From NCBI GenBank assembly GCA_002633005.1, contig NMRA01000084.1, positions 174,320 through 234,319 of the forward strand: DNA of 60,000 nt, given 5' to 3'. The notes under the pieces were generated by a model that was not told where the DNA came from, searched no databases, and saw only the letters and a list, made by a program, of their open reading frames with translations. The number at the start of each line of letters is the position of its first letter. Position 1 is the stretch's first letter. The DNA is from Phoronis australis. Lineage: Eukaryota; Phoronida; Phoronidae. The translations under genes and the position numbers were made by a program. Shown in pieces: positions 1 to 12,700 of this stretch.

Positions 1-206
1 CACGTTACTGGCATTCAAACTGGAGATCGATGATTTACAAGTGAGAGGAAATGACAGATAAATTTTACTGAATTAAAGATGTCGTTTTCATTGAAATTGT
101 GCGTCTTATTTTTTCATAGCGTATAAATGTCGGTAGAATGCCGTTTGTTGAACATGCGAATGTTGCACGTGCTGAATCAAGTATTCTATTTTCTCGTTCG
201 ATAACG

Positions 207-290
207 TCAGCTGCTGAGTGGTGCAGTCGTTAGGTCGACGACTCGAAACTCTTGCGGAGTGTGTTCGAAACCGGCTACGGTTTCCCGCCA
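207..290 (+). repeat. tRNA-like sequence (SINE head or tRNA pseudogene)
   Basis: CTGAGTGGTGCAGTCGTTAG resembles a pol III A box region and GTGTTCGAAACC resembles a B box, spaced about 40 bases apart, with GACTCGAAACTC in the anticodon-loop position. A clean acceptor stem is not visible and the ends do not pair, so a tRNA-derived SINE or pseudogene is more likely than a working tRNA. Confidence 0.4.
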
Positions 291-2205
291 TAACGGTTGT
301 ATTCGCCATGATGTCATAATGTGGTATAATTACTGAATATTCTCGACACATTCTCGATTGGACAGAAAGCTCCAGAGATTCATAAATTGGCCTGTAGCCT
401 TATTTCACTAGGAACCTTGTGTAATGCAGAGTCAGGGTAATTGGGGTATAGCATTTGCAGCGACACCGGCCTTAACGAGGCCATGTCGGAATTCGTGTAT
501 CGGCAAAGTGCACATTTTCTTCGCTCCTCTTGTATGTTGGAAAAAATGAAACAAAATCAGGAGAGTGACGATTTGCTGTTACGATTAATTGTTGTTGTTA
601 TGGTAATACCAGAAACTATAAACAGTTTCAATCTTGCTGAGACTGTTCTTTGGGTTACAACAGATAATGTGACGCGGATGTAGGGAAATGCCCGTTAAAA
701 CGCGGTAGGCATGTAAAACACCGTGTTTTCTAGTGTATTATGCTTTTATAGACAATACAACTACATTACTATGGTGACATGAAAACAACAGCATCATGAG
801 CAACAGCAGCAAACTCAGCAGCAGCAGCAACAACAACACCACCACCACCAAGAACAACAAAATAATACATAATTTTTACATTTTCAACCAAGGGTCACTG
901 TCAAAATTTTTTTGAATGGTCAACATGTCAACGTGTGTGGAATGTTACGACGCCTATTTAAAGTAGTCATGCTATTATGGCCTCAGTCATACATTTTGTG
1001 ACCACAACGGCTTGTCTAAGAAAAGTGACTTAAGATTAATTTTAAGACAGAAATTTTATTTTACGCTCCACATGACTGTTTCTGAAACATAATTCAAACT
1101 TACTTAAGCAAAAGAATGAAATATTTAAGAATATACCCATAATTGTTAATTAGTTGGAAAATTTGTACAAATTATTTCCAAGCAGTGACGTCATAATAAT
1201 TTCGTGATTGGACATTTGTTCAGTAATTGACATATCGCAAGCTCCGCCTCCTGGTGAAATGTCAACAAACAAACAATAAGATTTACCGGGGAACGTGCCG
1301 TTTGTCGGGTAAACTGGCGAATGAGAAACGAAGGTGTGTCAAGAAAGATGCGTTCTTATTGGTCAGTAAAGTCGTCACAGGACCAAATTCCTGTCTCACA
1401 TTTCATGAAACTGGTCCCACAAATTAGGGATGTTTGAATTAACAGTTGTCATTGTTTTCTTGCCTCACTGGTTCATGAAACTTACAGGAGATATTAGGAA
1501 ATTAACTATGCTCCATTCCCGGCCTATATCTACTTGCTTTATTAATTTCTTCTCGCAAACTTTACCTCTTCAAGTTATCTCCCAATTTTGTTTTCCCGAT
1601 GGACTTGTGGAGAAGTGCGAATTCTCTTATTACGTCAACCCTTCTATAGGACTGTCGGCTATTCCCTGTATTCATCAGTGTATCTTTATCGCTTGAAAAA
1701 CCTGATGGCCTGTACCGTATCTCCCATGAAAGCCGGTTTTATGACTATTTTGGAACAGTGAGCATGGCACAAACGAGTGCAAGTGTATTGAAAATCATAT
1801 CTATGGATTCAGTGAAGACGAATTTGTCAGATTAACTGTATACTTGCGGTAAAATCTCTTATATGCGATTAAAGACTACAGGCTGTTTAGGAAGGGTCTC
1901 CAATTTCCTAGTAATACTACATTGTAAACGTGAGTGGTTCCAATCTATCTTATGGGCTTAGTAGGTGTCTAAAGTTAAGGATAAAGGGTTGCTGCTAGGG
2001 TTGTCTTGTCAACAAGCGAACAGCTCTGAGTTATGTCAGTGTCGGTCCTTTTAATCAGTTCATGTATGCTAATCACACTCGTGATCTCAAATCTCAAAAT
2101 ATCAGCGGAAAACTTTCTACATGGGCGCAAGGCAGCGTTGCAGATTCTTACAGTCATCACGTAAATGGTAGCGCCGTTATATGTACGTACTGACTGTAAG
2201 GTTTA
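291..2205. other. Spacer without recognised genes
   Basis: AT-rich DNA with short open frames lacking recognisable domains. A CAG/CAA/CCA trinucleotide tract lies at about 790-862. Nothing else supported. Confidence 0.5.
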
Positions 2206-4330
2206 GGCGGTGGGCCAGAATTTGTAGGACTTCTAGAAAATGGTTTTTGTGAGTACTTTAGGGGGCAATTTTATTTTGGTGTTTTTTAATTCATTTACTA
2301 GAGTGCTTTCAAAATCTAAAAAGTTCCCACATAGTAAAGTTGCACATTTTTGAGAAATTTGAGTGTGAAGTTGCATAGCAACCACCGTAGAGCTTGGAGA
2401 ACTTGTATTTGTAAAACAACCGGTTTTGCTATCTTTTTGTAAAACAAGTAATATGGCCGGATAGATGTCATTGTATTGAACAATAATACGCTCACATTAC
2501 ATGTTTTACTACTGTAGACTAATTGTAAACAATGAAATTAAAAAATGTAAAGTGACACCTAGTGGCAGAAATGCAAACTAAGTCTGAATTTTACTAGGAG
2601 GTTATTCTGGCATTGTCTGGCAACAAAAACAACACAAAACACTTGAGACTGGGCAGAATTTGTGCCTCAATGACTAAAACATTGACTAATGGTGTAAAAT
2701 ACAGCTTGTTTGCATAATACACCAGAAATACGTTATAGTGCAAAAACAATATAGTTGAATGATCTCTGTGAATATGCACATAGACTGTATAAAAATAATA
2801 GATTATTCTGACAGCGTTTAGCACGCAGTATGAGACAAATACATGACAATGATCAAAGTATGTAATTTCTATGACTTAATCAACAAATAAAATTCACTTT
2901 TTAATACAAAAACACGAAATAACGGTGTTGGAGGTCTATTTAGGTTGACTTATCACGGAACTTTCCAATGTTATGCAGTCAGTGTTGCTGATGTTACTAC
3001 AGTTTTCACAACTACGCATTTCTGTACACTTTGACCCAGCATTGCAGCACAAACTCAGTTTCCCAGCATAAATGTTCTTTTGCTATTGCAGCGTTCATCA
3101 TTTTGTATTGTCAATGGAGCTGCGGGCATTCCCATACATTTTATCTGCAAAGCTCCACCGCCAATGAGCCAACTATGGTCGATTAGAGAGGGTACCGCAC
3201 TGCACACTGGTGATTGGCCCGCACGCTATGAAAGGTCAAACACTGAGTCCTTGTTTGGAGGCAGGCAAGATTTGGGTAAACGTTTGATTCAAAATATGTT
3301 ATAATGGGCTGTTTTAATTAGAGTCAACAAGTGAATTATTGAACACTAGCCTCAATTTTCCTTTCGTATCTCTTACAACAGTGAGTAGCTTCAACAGTCG
3401 TGTCTTAAGATTGCCTGTCCAAATAACTTCATGCACACCAGCTTTCTGAAGAACAGCTTCAAAGTCTTGCTTTATTTTTGAAAGGCAAATGACATCTCCA
3501 TGTGTTGGAAGCTTTGATTCAATGAATTCCAAACAAAACTGTTGAAAAACATCTCTGAAAACTGTGGATTCGTCACTCTTCACAATCTTTGTCTTTCTAT
3601 TTTTATAGCATGATGATCTGTGGTACTTGGCTTCTAAGACACAAGGTCTTTCTCTTTGAATTTCATTTGCATATTCAGGGCTCTAGACTGAGCTGTTGCT
3701 TGCGATACAAGTCCAACAGAAAAAACCTAAACTGGTAACAATAATGAGTGAGTTGGCATGCAAATTTTTCAGACGGACTTATCAGGAACCGATCCACCAC
3801 CAGCCTAACAAATTTACATGCCGTCTGATCTGTCGCATAAAAATGTTGATCGTCTAATAATTAGATTAGTTGATGTAACTGAAAATAAATCAGCTGATAT
3901 ACCAGTGCAGTGATTGAAATTTATTTCTTTTTTAAATCAGATGCTCATACCATAGTCAATCGATTTACATTTAAGGTAACCAACGTTTGACGAACTGGAC
4001 AGTGACATCACAATTTTGCGCTGTTTGATAAACCTTGGATTATATAGGCATCACACTACATGGGAGGTGCCATATTGAAGTAACTATGCACAACAATACA
4101 ATGTGGCTCTCTGAGTGGTCAATTCAATAGAAAAGCGCCACGAAGTGGCAGGAATGTGCATAATATTTAGTGCAACTAAAACACCTTTTTTTAAAAAATG
4201 TGCAAGTGTAGACGTGGGAACTTTTTTGAATTTGATTTATAGCCTATTTTCTAGCTACATAGAACAAAAAACTAGGTTGCCCCCCCAAAGTACTCACAAG
4301 GATGAACGCTATGAGATCTGGCCCACCGAC
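2206..4330. mobile_element. TA-flanked terminal-inverted-repeat element, long copy
   Basis: Both ends read G-N-CGGTGGGCCAGA inward and are flanked by TA (2204-2205 and 4331-4332). A second inverted motif, GTGAGTACTTT followed by a G run and CAA, lies just inside each end. A second copy with the same ends lies at 27646-28701. The left about 720 bases and the right about 345 bases align between copies. The middle (about 2931-3985) is present only here and holds the minus-strand fragment 3314-3682. A TA target site fits Tc1/mariner-like or related cut-and-paste superfamilies, but no transposase was recognised, so the superfamily is open. Confidence 0.8.
3314..3682 (-). pseudogene. Gene fragment inside the TIR element, unrecognised family with Y-H-x3-C motif
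   Basis: A minus-strand frame open for 122 codons between a TAG and its stop, lacking an upstream Met. It contains E-A-K-Y-H-R-S-S-C-Y about 30 codons in, a basic run, then amphipathic helices and N-L-K-T-R-L-L. A His-Cys hook followed by helices and an L-K-x-R-L motif recalls large families of uncharacterised proteins common in transposon-rich invertebrate genomes; that link is from memory and weak. It lies in the part of the element missing from the other copy, so it is either a remnant of the element's own gene or a captured host fragment. Confidence 0.45.
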
Positions 4331-4590
4331 TAGTTGTCTTTGACTGGACATAGCGAATAACTAATTCAGCGCGTTGTTTAAGCATAACTACGAGTTATTA
4401 AGCACAGTTCAAAGCACTCGTTTAAGAACCATTTGGCGCTTCATAGTAATCAACGCATTGTATTACTTAATCAACCTGCTGAATGGGGCTATTCGGAAAC
4501 TTTACAATAACTAGATGGCGCGCGTGTACTAGTGGTGATAGATTAAGCAGCCTCGATTTCGCGAGGCCTTTAAATACATGGTGAAATGGC

Positions 4591-4670
4591 TTGCAGCCGT
4601 GCCAACTGAATCTGAGATTGCGTAAAAAGGGTGCTTCTATGAGAGGAAGTAAGCACGACCTTATACAAAG
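4591..4670 (+). CDS. SAP-domain-like exon fragment
   Basis: Read from 4591 the frame gives LRLRKKGASMRGSKHDLIQR after a short lead. This fits the SAP motif (L-x3-L-R-x-R-G-x3-x-G-x-K-x-x-L-I-x-R), a putative DNA-binding helix-turn-helix. It ends at a strong donor, AAAG then GTAAGG (4671). There is no ATG in this frame; an ATG seven bases upstream is in another frame, so the exon is either internal or frameshifted. A TTTAAATA lies 20 bases before. No downstream exon was recognised. Confidence 0.33.
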
Positions 4671-7600
4671 GTAAGGTTTGTGATTATTTTATCGGTTAAT
4701 CCATGTTTATTCTAGTGATGCCTGTTAACTGAAGTACTCGCCAATGTCGACTTCGCGGCAGTCGCCAGTCGGATTAATCTTTGTTTGTTGTGATGCGTGT
4801 TAAGATACTTGACGTAAAACTCGGGATCTTTTGGTATATCAAAGCATTATTATTGTTCGGAATGATTTCTAACAGGTTTATCAGTGACAGTTACATCAAT
4901 CTATGCTGAATGTTTAAGCTTTGAACTCGATATTGGTTAGTGAGTTAAGATTACAATCCAAGGGTACGTGACAAATATCCATTGCATTAGACTATTTGTT
5001 AACTCCCTATCATAAGTCTTCCGGAAATTTATTACATGTTGAAAAAGGAAATCTATCATGTCTGTTTTCACGTGACCTTTGGTTTTTAGGTTTGAGGGCT
5101 TCACCGTACCTGAGTTGACAAAAATTGGTTTCTGCAACTAAGCAAGATCTTAATTCCCATCCAGTACAGACATGTTGTCAAAGCCTACTTTCTATATCGG
5201 AGACAACGAACAAAGTCTTTCAAAAATGAGCTATTTTAAAGAAAAGTATGTCAGTCGTTTTGTTAAATTTACTTATTCAGGTCCTTAACGAGGGATTGGC
5301 ATAGGGGGTTGGGGTTGTAAAATTTGGTGAAACTGAAAGTGTGGAAGTAACAGGTAATACATGTCTGCGGGAAAGAGCATGGTAATGTAATTCTTAACCG
5401 TCTTGAAGTTCCTTCAAGTTTATTTCATGAAACTGTTTTGCTATGAATTGTAACCCCATAAAAATATATTACATTTTCTGAATTTTCTGTGTCTGAATAG
5501 TCTTAACTCGTGCCTTGAAATGTTACAAGTCGTTTACAAATTCAAATGACTACCATTTTTGTGAAAATTGCATTTTTGATGGTGTCTTACGATTTGTAAT
5601 TACTGTTAAACAACAGAAAAATTATCGGTCATTTTTAAATGACCCAAGTCTTCATATCTTCTATTAGAAGAAAAATATAAAGTCTGAGAAACGGTTCTCT
5701 CATCCTTAGACACTAGAAGTATGCTTGACAGACCCATGAATCTGTAACCGGAATTTAAAATTCCTGAAAGTATCAAAAATAAAAAGGCTTGAAAATGGGT
5801 AAAAAGGTTTGAAGTTGTCGCAAAAAACTTGTATGTTTTGCAGACAAGTGATGCGTTTAAAGAATTTTTATGGCTACGAATGAAAAATAAAGACGCCGTT
5901 TTATGCAATACTTATTATAAACACCCCTGGTTTCTGAAAATAGTAATTATTTAATTTTATGTGAAATTGTAGAGCAGTCACCATTTCATATTTTTGAAAA
6001 ACAGGGGTAGCATTTTTGACTCAACCTGGATTACTGGTATAAATACCTGTCCTTTCTCACTGAGTGACATTAACTTTTCCTTTCAGAAGAAAGGCTTTAT
6101 ACTAATGGTAAAACCTTTTCAATTTCGTACATACTATGGGTAAATGACATTCAGTGACTGTATCGATTGTCTTATTGTCAATAGAAAGCCCGTTAATGTT
6201 ACACTTTGATAAATCAAATAAATTTTTAATCAACAGGCAAGTTTGTCACTAATTATTGAAACCACAATATTTCTTCAGTTTTAAAACCCCATACAGTGCA
6301 GTTGTGCTTATTCTTGATAAAGCTGAATTGATTACCGAATACGCTTGCGAATTGTCATTTTCCTGTTGACTTATAGAAATGTTCAGCGATCAAAATGAAG
6401 TATTACGTTTGTTTGGATTTGATTTGTTTGTGTGTGTAATTCTTTTTAGAGCTTTTTCAAGAAGGCCTTTGAACAATTTTATGGTTTGTGTTAACTTGTC
6501 TATGAACAAAAGTTCAACATGCAAGAAAAGTAATACTATGTTTACAATTGTAGCTAGCTGGATAAGTATCTGCTATGCACAAGATTCCAGAATAAACAAT
6601 TATCAGTGTATTTAAAAACAAAATGGCAAACTAAACAAGCACATACATACATACATGTACATACATACAAAGAAACGACATTGCAATGGAGTCCATAATT
6701 GGGCATATCAAGTGCTGAATTTCTGAATTAGTTTCATTTCTCTCGGGTTATTGCTGAAGGATTTCTTTTCACTATGTCCAAAGATAAAATAGATGGTCAG
6801 GCAGTTGGTTTCAGCTGTTTTCTCTCACCTGTAACAGAATAGTGCGAGAAATATTAGCAAATTATAAACGAAAACACAAGACAAACAACTTTTGTAAGCC
6901 AGAACATACTTGACGTTTCATCTTCATGTTTATATGTAGAAACTAATAATCTTTGTACCCAAGTCTTATTTAATATCTGAATTAAAAAATATGAAAATGT
7001 GATTTAACAATGTGTATTTTTCATAACACTTAAAATGTGCTTCTGATCTCAACAAGCAAAATTCATTCTATATGTAAATTTTTATTGCATTGCAATGTTA
7101 CCTTCACTGAATTAAGGCTTATTCATATTAATTTGGTAACTAATCTGGTAGTCCTGGGGGTGGTTTCCGCTATAAAATAAGGAAACTCACTCATCTAGAG
7201 AAGTTTATTGGACACAGCATGGTTTGGAAGAGAAACTGCTGTGAAAAAGTCACCCTTGACTTCTGAGCGTCACGTACCATACACCTCTTATATTGGGCGC
7301 ACTTCTACCCAGGACAATATGAATACGTGGTGCTAGCCTACCCGGCATCCGAGTCCCGGGTGAGTTTCCGAAAGGAAACACTTAGCTCCACCCAATAAAC
7401 CCGTTATTCAGTGGGGGTAACTGGTGGGGATAACATCACCGAACGATGCCGATAGAAACTGATTGCTAAAAACTTACCAAGTAAACGGAAATGCATAGAG
7501 TACACAGGGGGCTTCAGCATCCATACACTCTTTGTCAGTTGGTTAACCCGTTTGACAGCAATTGTCCATGAATACAGTAACCTTAGGTCTTTCGGGAATT

Positions 7601-9718
7601 TGTGGCCACCTGTCGAAGACTTGCGGCACGGAAAATAGCTGTAATAAGGCTTAGCGCGACGACGTATTTTGATAACAGTTCCATCTTTTACCAGTTGTTT
7701 ACATGCAGACAGCGATGTTATTTAACGCGCACTTTTGTTTACAACGCGCAGTTTTGCTAAATCAAAGCGCTGAATCAGTTATTCAGGGCCCTTATCGACA
7801 GTTTTTGTAATTCACGCAGAAAAGAATACAAAATCACACCTATCAGTAATTCATCTTAATAGGAAACAAATGCCCTCTCCAGAAAATCAGAGCACAGCCT
7901 AACAACAGTCAACGACATTCTGAAGCTGCTGATCACACCAGGATAAGGTGAGCGAATTTTATTTTGAAAATTTACAGCAATGCGCGCGCTACGAAAATAA
8001 CAAAACTAAGGGAAACTTTAAACTTTTGAGACACAGCACAATTTCGTCGTTTTCCAATATTTATTTGGAATTTGAAAGATAGGTAAAGCACGTCATCACA
8101 TTTTTATATCTGCATTATGGCTAACTGAAAGGCGGGAAATTAAGTCGGTTCATTCATCTATACAATTCACTGCCTCAATAGATTCAACCGCCTGTTTACT
8201 GGAGCCACACCTTAGAAAAACAACGGAATCCCCTTGGCAGCAATAGCTGCTTTTGTGACACATTACACTGCACTAATGCGCCTGAAACAAAAAGATAAAT
8301 CCTTTACCTTTCCTCGTTCCATTTACTATTCTCAGCTACTGGTGGTTTTTCGCTATTCAAAAAAATATTCCGATTCAGTTAAATTGTTTGACTCTATTGC
8401 ATAGTAACAATGCAATCTTCAAAAGTACACGAACATCGAATGAAAATAAGCACATGTTCTGACCCTTCATTCCCAGTCCTTTGAAGCGGCACGTTATTGT
8501 AGTAAGTAGTTACATGTATTCTTTCACACAGTACCTACTGCAGACGTGTTGTTTCTCGTTTCGTACTGTTAAAATTCTTTATCGTGGAAGCCATAATTTC
8601 AGTGTCCTCTGAGAAGACCGCCTAAATAGTCTTGTAAACTTAACTTCAGCAAAATAGTACTTTTCATAGAACAACACCGTCTCCCCGTCTGACTCAAACT
8701 TGGCGCGGTCATCGCCAGGTAAGACCGACTGTATTTTACCAACATTGCGTAGAGTCAGAAGAAAAGGTCGCTATTCAAGTAATGCACACTTAGTCGCCAA
8801 CCAATGAAAGTGACACAATCTCCTGCTATAAACCATTTACCATTATGAAATTAGTCTCAAAATAGAAGTGACATCTGGGCTTGGGATCAAGTACTACGAG
8901 TTGAGTTGTCATAGCGTGCAATATTTTTCGCCGAAAATGGTCTCGAGGGAGAACGAAGTCATTTCTTTACAAGACCAGAAATCGCTTCTCATCTGACCCA
9001 GTAACTTCTTGAGGCTAATGTTGCAACGGTGAAGTCGTCTAAATCAAAAGTTAGTTTTTTCGACGTAACGCATAGCTGCTCTTTATCTAACAAAAGGTAA
9101 AAACAGAAACAACGCCATTTGAATTACTTTACCTTAACATTCCCGGCAAACTAGAAACACCGTCACGTTGTATCAGTAGCCGTTGTGCATTAAAACTAAC
9201 CGTGGCGCTTTTCTCTCAAAAAGTGTGAGCGGTTAAAAAATGCGTGCTGACAAGTTCGCGGATGAATGTGGACTGACAGAAGACTAAGCGCGCATAACAA
9301 CTATTTACCGTGTTTACCGCGATTCCAATAGGAGGCGTACTGTACAAGGCACACTCGTTTACGAGCACTACTCTGATCTTGCCGTGGGAAGCTCAAGATA
9401 AACATCAACACTCATTATCGAGGGTCATTTAAGAGCATTTAAAAGGCACGAACTAACAAAAATACAAACACTTAAATCCCACACAAACGAAGCGTATAAT
9501 ACATGGCAACTTCATATTATGTTTTGTGAACAGAACACGTCGTATATTATCTTGGGCCTAAAAAATGGGGTACTCGAATAATGTGGCCATTTTACTACGA
9601 TTTACGGGGTACGTTCAGAACTATGAAATGTGCAGTCGCCGAATTCTTTAAGTTTCTGCCTTTTTAGGGGAGAGGGTGGCTCGTTCGAGTCCCCCGAGGC
9701 CCCCCTTGGGTGCGATGT
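4671..9718. other. Long spacer without recognised genes
   Basis: AT-rich DNA. Contains a short TACA tract at about 6640-6670. An open stretch at 7265-7396 with a donor-like GTGAGT at 7361 was considered and not accepted as a gene. No domains recognised on either strand. Confidence 0.45.
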
Positions 9719-9788
9719 AATAACTTCCTTTGTCAACAAAAACAGAAATTTCAGTCCTTATTTGGTTTTGTTGACAAAGGAAGTTATT
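9719..9788. repeat. 70-base hairpin with a perfect 23-bp stem
   Basis: The arms 9719-9741 and 9766-9788 are exact reverse complements (AATAACTTCCTTTGTCAACA and onward) with a 24-base loop. Pairing continues outward for GATG after one mismatch. Stem and loop size resemble a miRNA precursor, but a young fold-back repeat is equally possible because near-perfect pairing is rare in animal miRNAs. Confidence 0.75.
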
Positions 9789-12700
9789 TCATCCGAAAAT
9801 TTCAAATTTCAGTTGATCCATTCTTGCTGTTTTATTTACCGATTTATATTCTTCATTTCATGAAACAATAGTATCCTTGGGAGGATCTGGATCGCCTTAT
9901 TTAGTTTCAGAAATATTTTCTACGTCTTTGGTAAGAAATCTGTCGCAACATCCATCAACGAGGAAGAACGACTTGGATTAGCGATTTTTGTTCATAACTT
10001 GAACAGAATACCGTAGACACCCATCTTGTATCAGTGTTTTTTCGCAATGGTGATCTTGGAAGAGGCAGAAACGTTCGTAGCACATGCCAGAGGATTTAGA
10101 GGTTATACCAAGGATGCAGACAGGATTCCTTTCCATTGTTCAGCACGGATTCGTCATGTTTCAGTCTGTCACAACGGTGCCGTATATGCTGGTATTCACA
10201 ATTGATGACTACTTCTAATTTGTTAGCAGTTATACAAACAGCGTCACTTTTTACAGTTTCATCAGGGCAGTACTTCGCAATTTGTGTGAACCAGCATATT
10301 AATTATTCATATGACTGAACAGTGATTAAACTCTTCATCAAACGTCGACGCACACTTTCTTTGCGCGACTTTCTTCAATGATTAGCCAGTTACGTTATTG
10401 TGACTTTCAAGAGTCGTTTAATACAAACAACTTTACAATGACCCGGCCTTATAACATCACTGAAGCACATGGCAGCCATGAAGGTCAGTTATTCGGAGCA
10501 GCAGTAAAGTGCACACTGTGTTTTATCGACAGCTAGAATACACTGAATTCACTTTTATCATCGTGAGACTCTAACACTCGAGGTTATTACAGAGGACGAT
10601 TTTCGAAAGAACCCTTGCCAACGTAAAGTCGCCATCAGATCTCTTTCGGGGGTCGAAAGTGCTGCAAGGTGTCATAACTTCCTCAATTTTGGCGACTAAA
10701 TCAACAGAAGCGCCACCGAATTACTCGTAACTGCTGACAATTGAAACCTGGCTAGTTTCTATGGCCGCCGTTTCTTCGAGTCCCCATACAGTAAGACGCC
10801 TGACGAAGAAGCTCAACCAGCGGCCATATTCTACTGTCACATGACCAACCACCTTAATGCATCTGTCTATTTTTTCCAGGATAAAATTTGGAACATCATC
10901 GACTCACAAATGACTGGATTTATTCATATGTAACTTTCGGACCTCATGCTTTATGCACGCACATCTCCAAAACGATGGAAGGATTCGTGCTTTAAAGTTT
11001 TCTACTTTCGCATGTGTGGCTATCAGAAACGAGGCTTTCTAATGTTCATGAAAAATTCAAAATGGCATGAATGAAACGAAAACGAATAATATTACATATA
11101 TAAAAGTACACCTAAGTTTTTGGAATATCACTTTTTGCAAACGCAATTCGGACTTGTACCTTTGCTAGTGAACGTATCGTTCTTATAGCTAAATTATAAT
11201 AAATCAATTGCAGATTGCTAATGAGCAGGGTTCTAACAGTCCCAAAATATATACCTTGACACGATTAAATTCTAAGCTTTTACAGCTTGCCTACTAAATG
11301 TAGAGACTTGTCGATTATTAGGTCCCACATATCTGCATAAATGACAAAAAACTGGTTATTTCACACAGAAATACATGTACCTCTGCACAGCAGAATTTTT
11401 GTTGTATTTTAATTTTCACTGTCCGTAATTAACTACATCGTATTCTATGCCTCTTTGTTACTTTTGCATTTAAAAAGGCTTTAGACAATAAACAAAACAC
11501 CGTTTGTTTGTTGTTGACAACTGTACAGTATCTAGGATAAGGTTTGTAGCGGTGTTGCTCGATTACTAGAAACTACGACCGATTAGTATTGGATGAAAAT
11601 AAACACCAGATCAGTACAGAAGGAGAGTGAGCTCATAAAAGTGGTGGTGGTATCGAGAGCGGCCATCAACGTGGATGATAGAAGATGATAGCGATGACGG
11701 GACCAACATGTGCCGCTGTTGGGCGGCCCAGTCTTCGTTGCTAAGTTATTCGGTCTCGTTTGCTGTAATGAATAATGGATGGGCTGAAGCCATCTAGACT
11801 CTAGGTACTATCCGCAGTTGGTACACGTACCTGTTACTTTTTGTTTATGCTCGATTAAAAAAACACCAGCCGTCAAACTCACCGACTGTTGCTGATGAAA
11901 TGGTGAAAAGCCGCGTGCCGAAAATCAATAGTTGACACATGACAACGTCCTGACGTCCTTGGGTTCCCGCATGGTCTGACGCGCAGTCGTTCTGTCGCCG
12001 AGCGCTTGTGGCTTCAGCGATAAAGGACTGGCGACAAATCTTTATGACAAGTTATTAAGATCTGTATCGATCATTTTGACGCTTTGTGCAACAAAAAATC
12101 AAGGGAACTCTCGCAATCCTGGGCTACCGTTGTACCGTCAGTATTGAATGGGACTAGGTCAAGTTGAAATTAGCGAAGTCGAGAAAAAAGTATCGAATTG
12201 ATTTATGGAGCGCAGTTGTATTGTAAACACTTTGCAAGACGCAGACTGTCAAACTCACATGTTTCCATTGCCTCTCTTGGCTTTCAAAGGACTTTTGGAG
12301 AGAGTGAAGACTTGGACAATATATGTGTGACATCCCTCAAGTAAAATGACACGTTTTGCCTCTGGTCGTATGCCTGTATTACAGAGCAGTCCCCTGATAC
12401 TTGCCTTAAATAAGAGATAGCTGACTACTTACGTTTTCTTGAAATATAAGGAGACGAACAAAACTACAGTTAGGTAACTCCGAGCCTCTTAAAGATATGC
12501 AAACAAACGGTTTCGATGGCGCAAACGTTATACTTGGACGCGTTGGCGGCGTACAGATTAGGGTACGCAGCTGTGTCTGCAGACTTCGAGTTTTAAAGAT
12601 TAGAACAAAATAGCCTTATGAGATTAACATTTAGTTTCTTAACCTAAATTATATATCGGTTGTTTAGGCTGGGAAAAATACAACATCCTAGTCATATTTG

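Noticed and set aside
7265-7396. 44-codon open stretch with a GTGAGT donor
   Set aside because: Protein-like in places but flanked by stops, no acceptor of quality and no neighbouring exon.
10047-10205. 52-codon ATG frame
   Set aside because: Codon use is plausible, but there is no family match, no splice signals and no conservation evidence.
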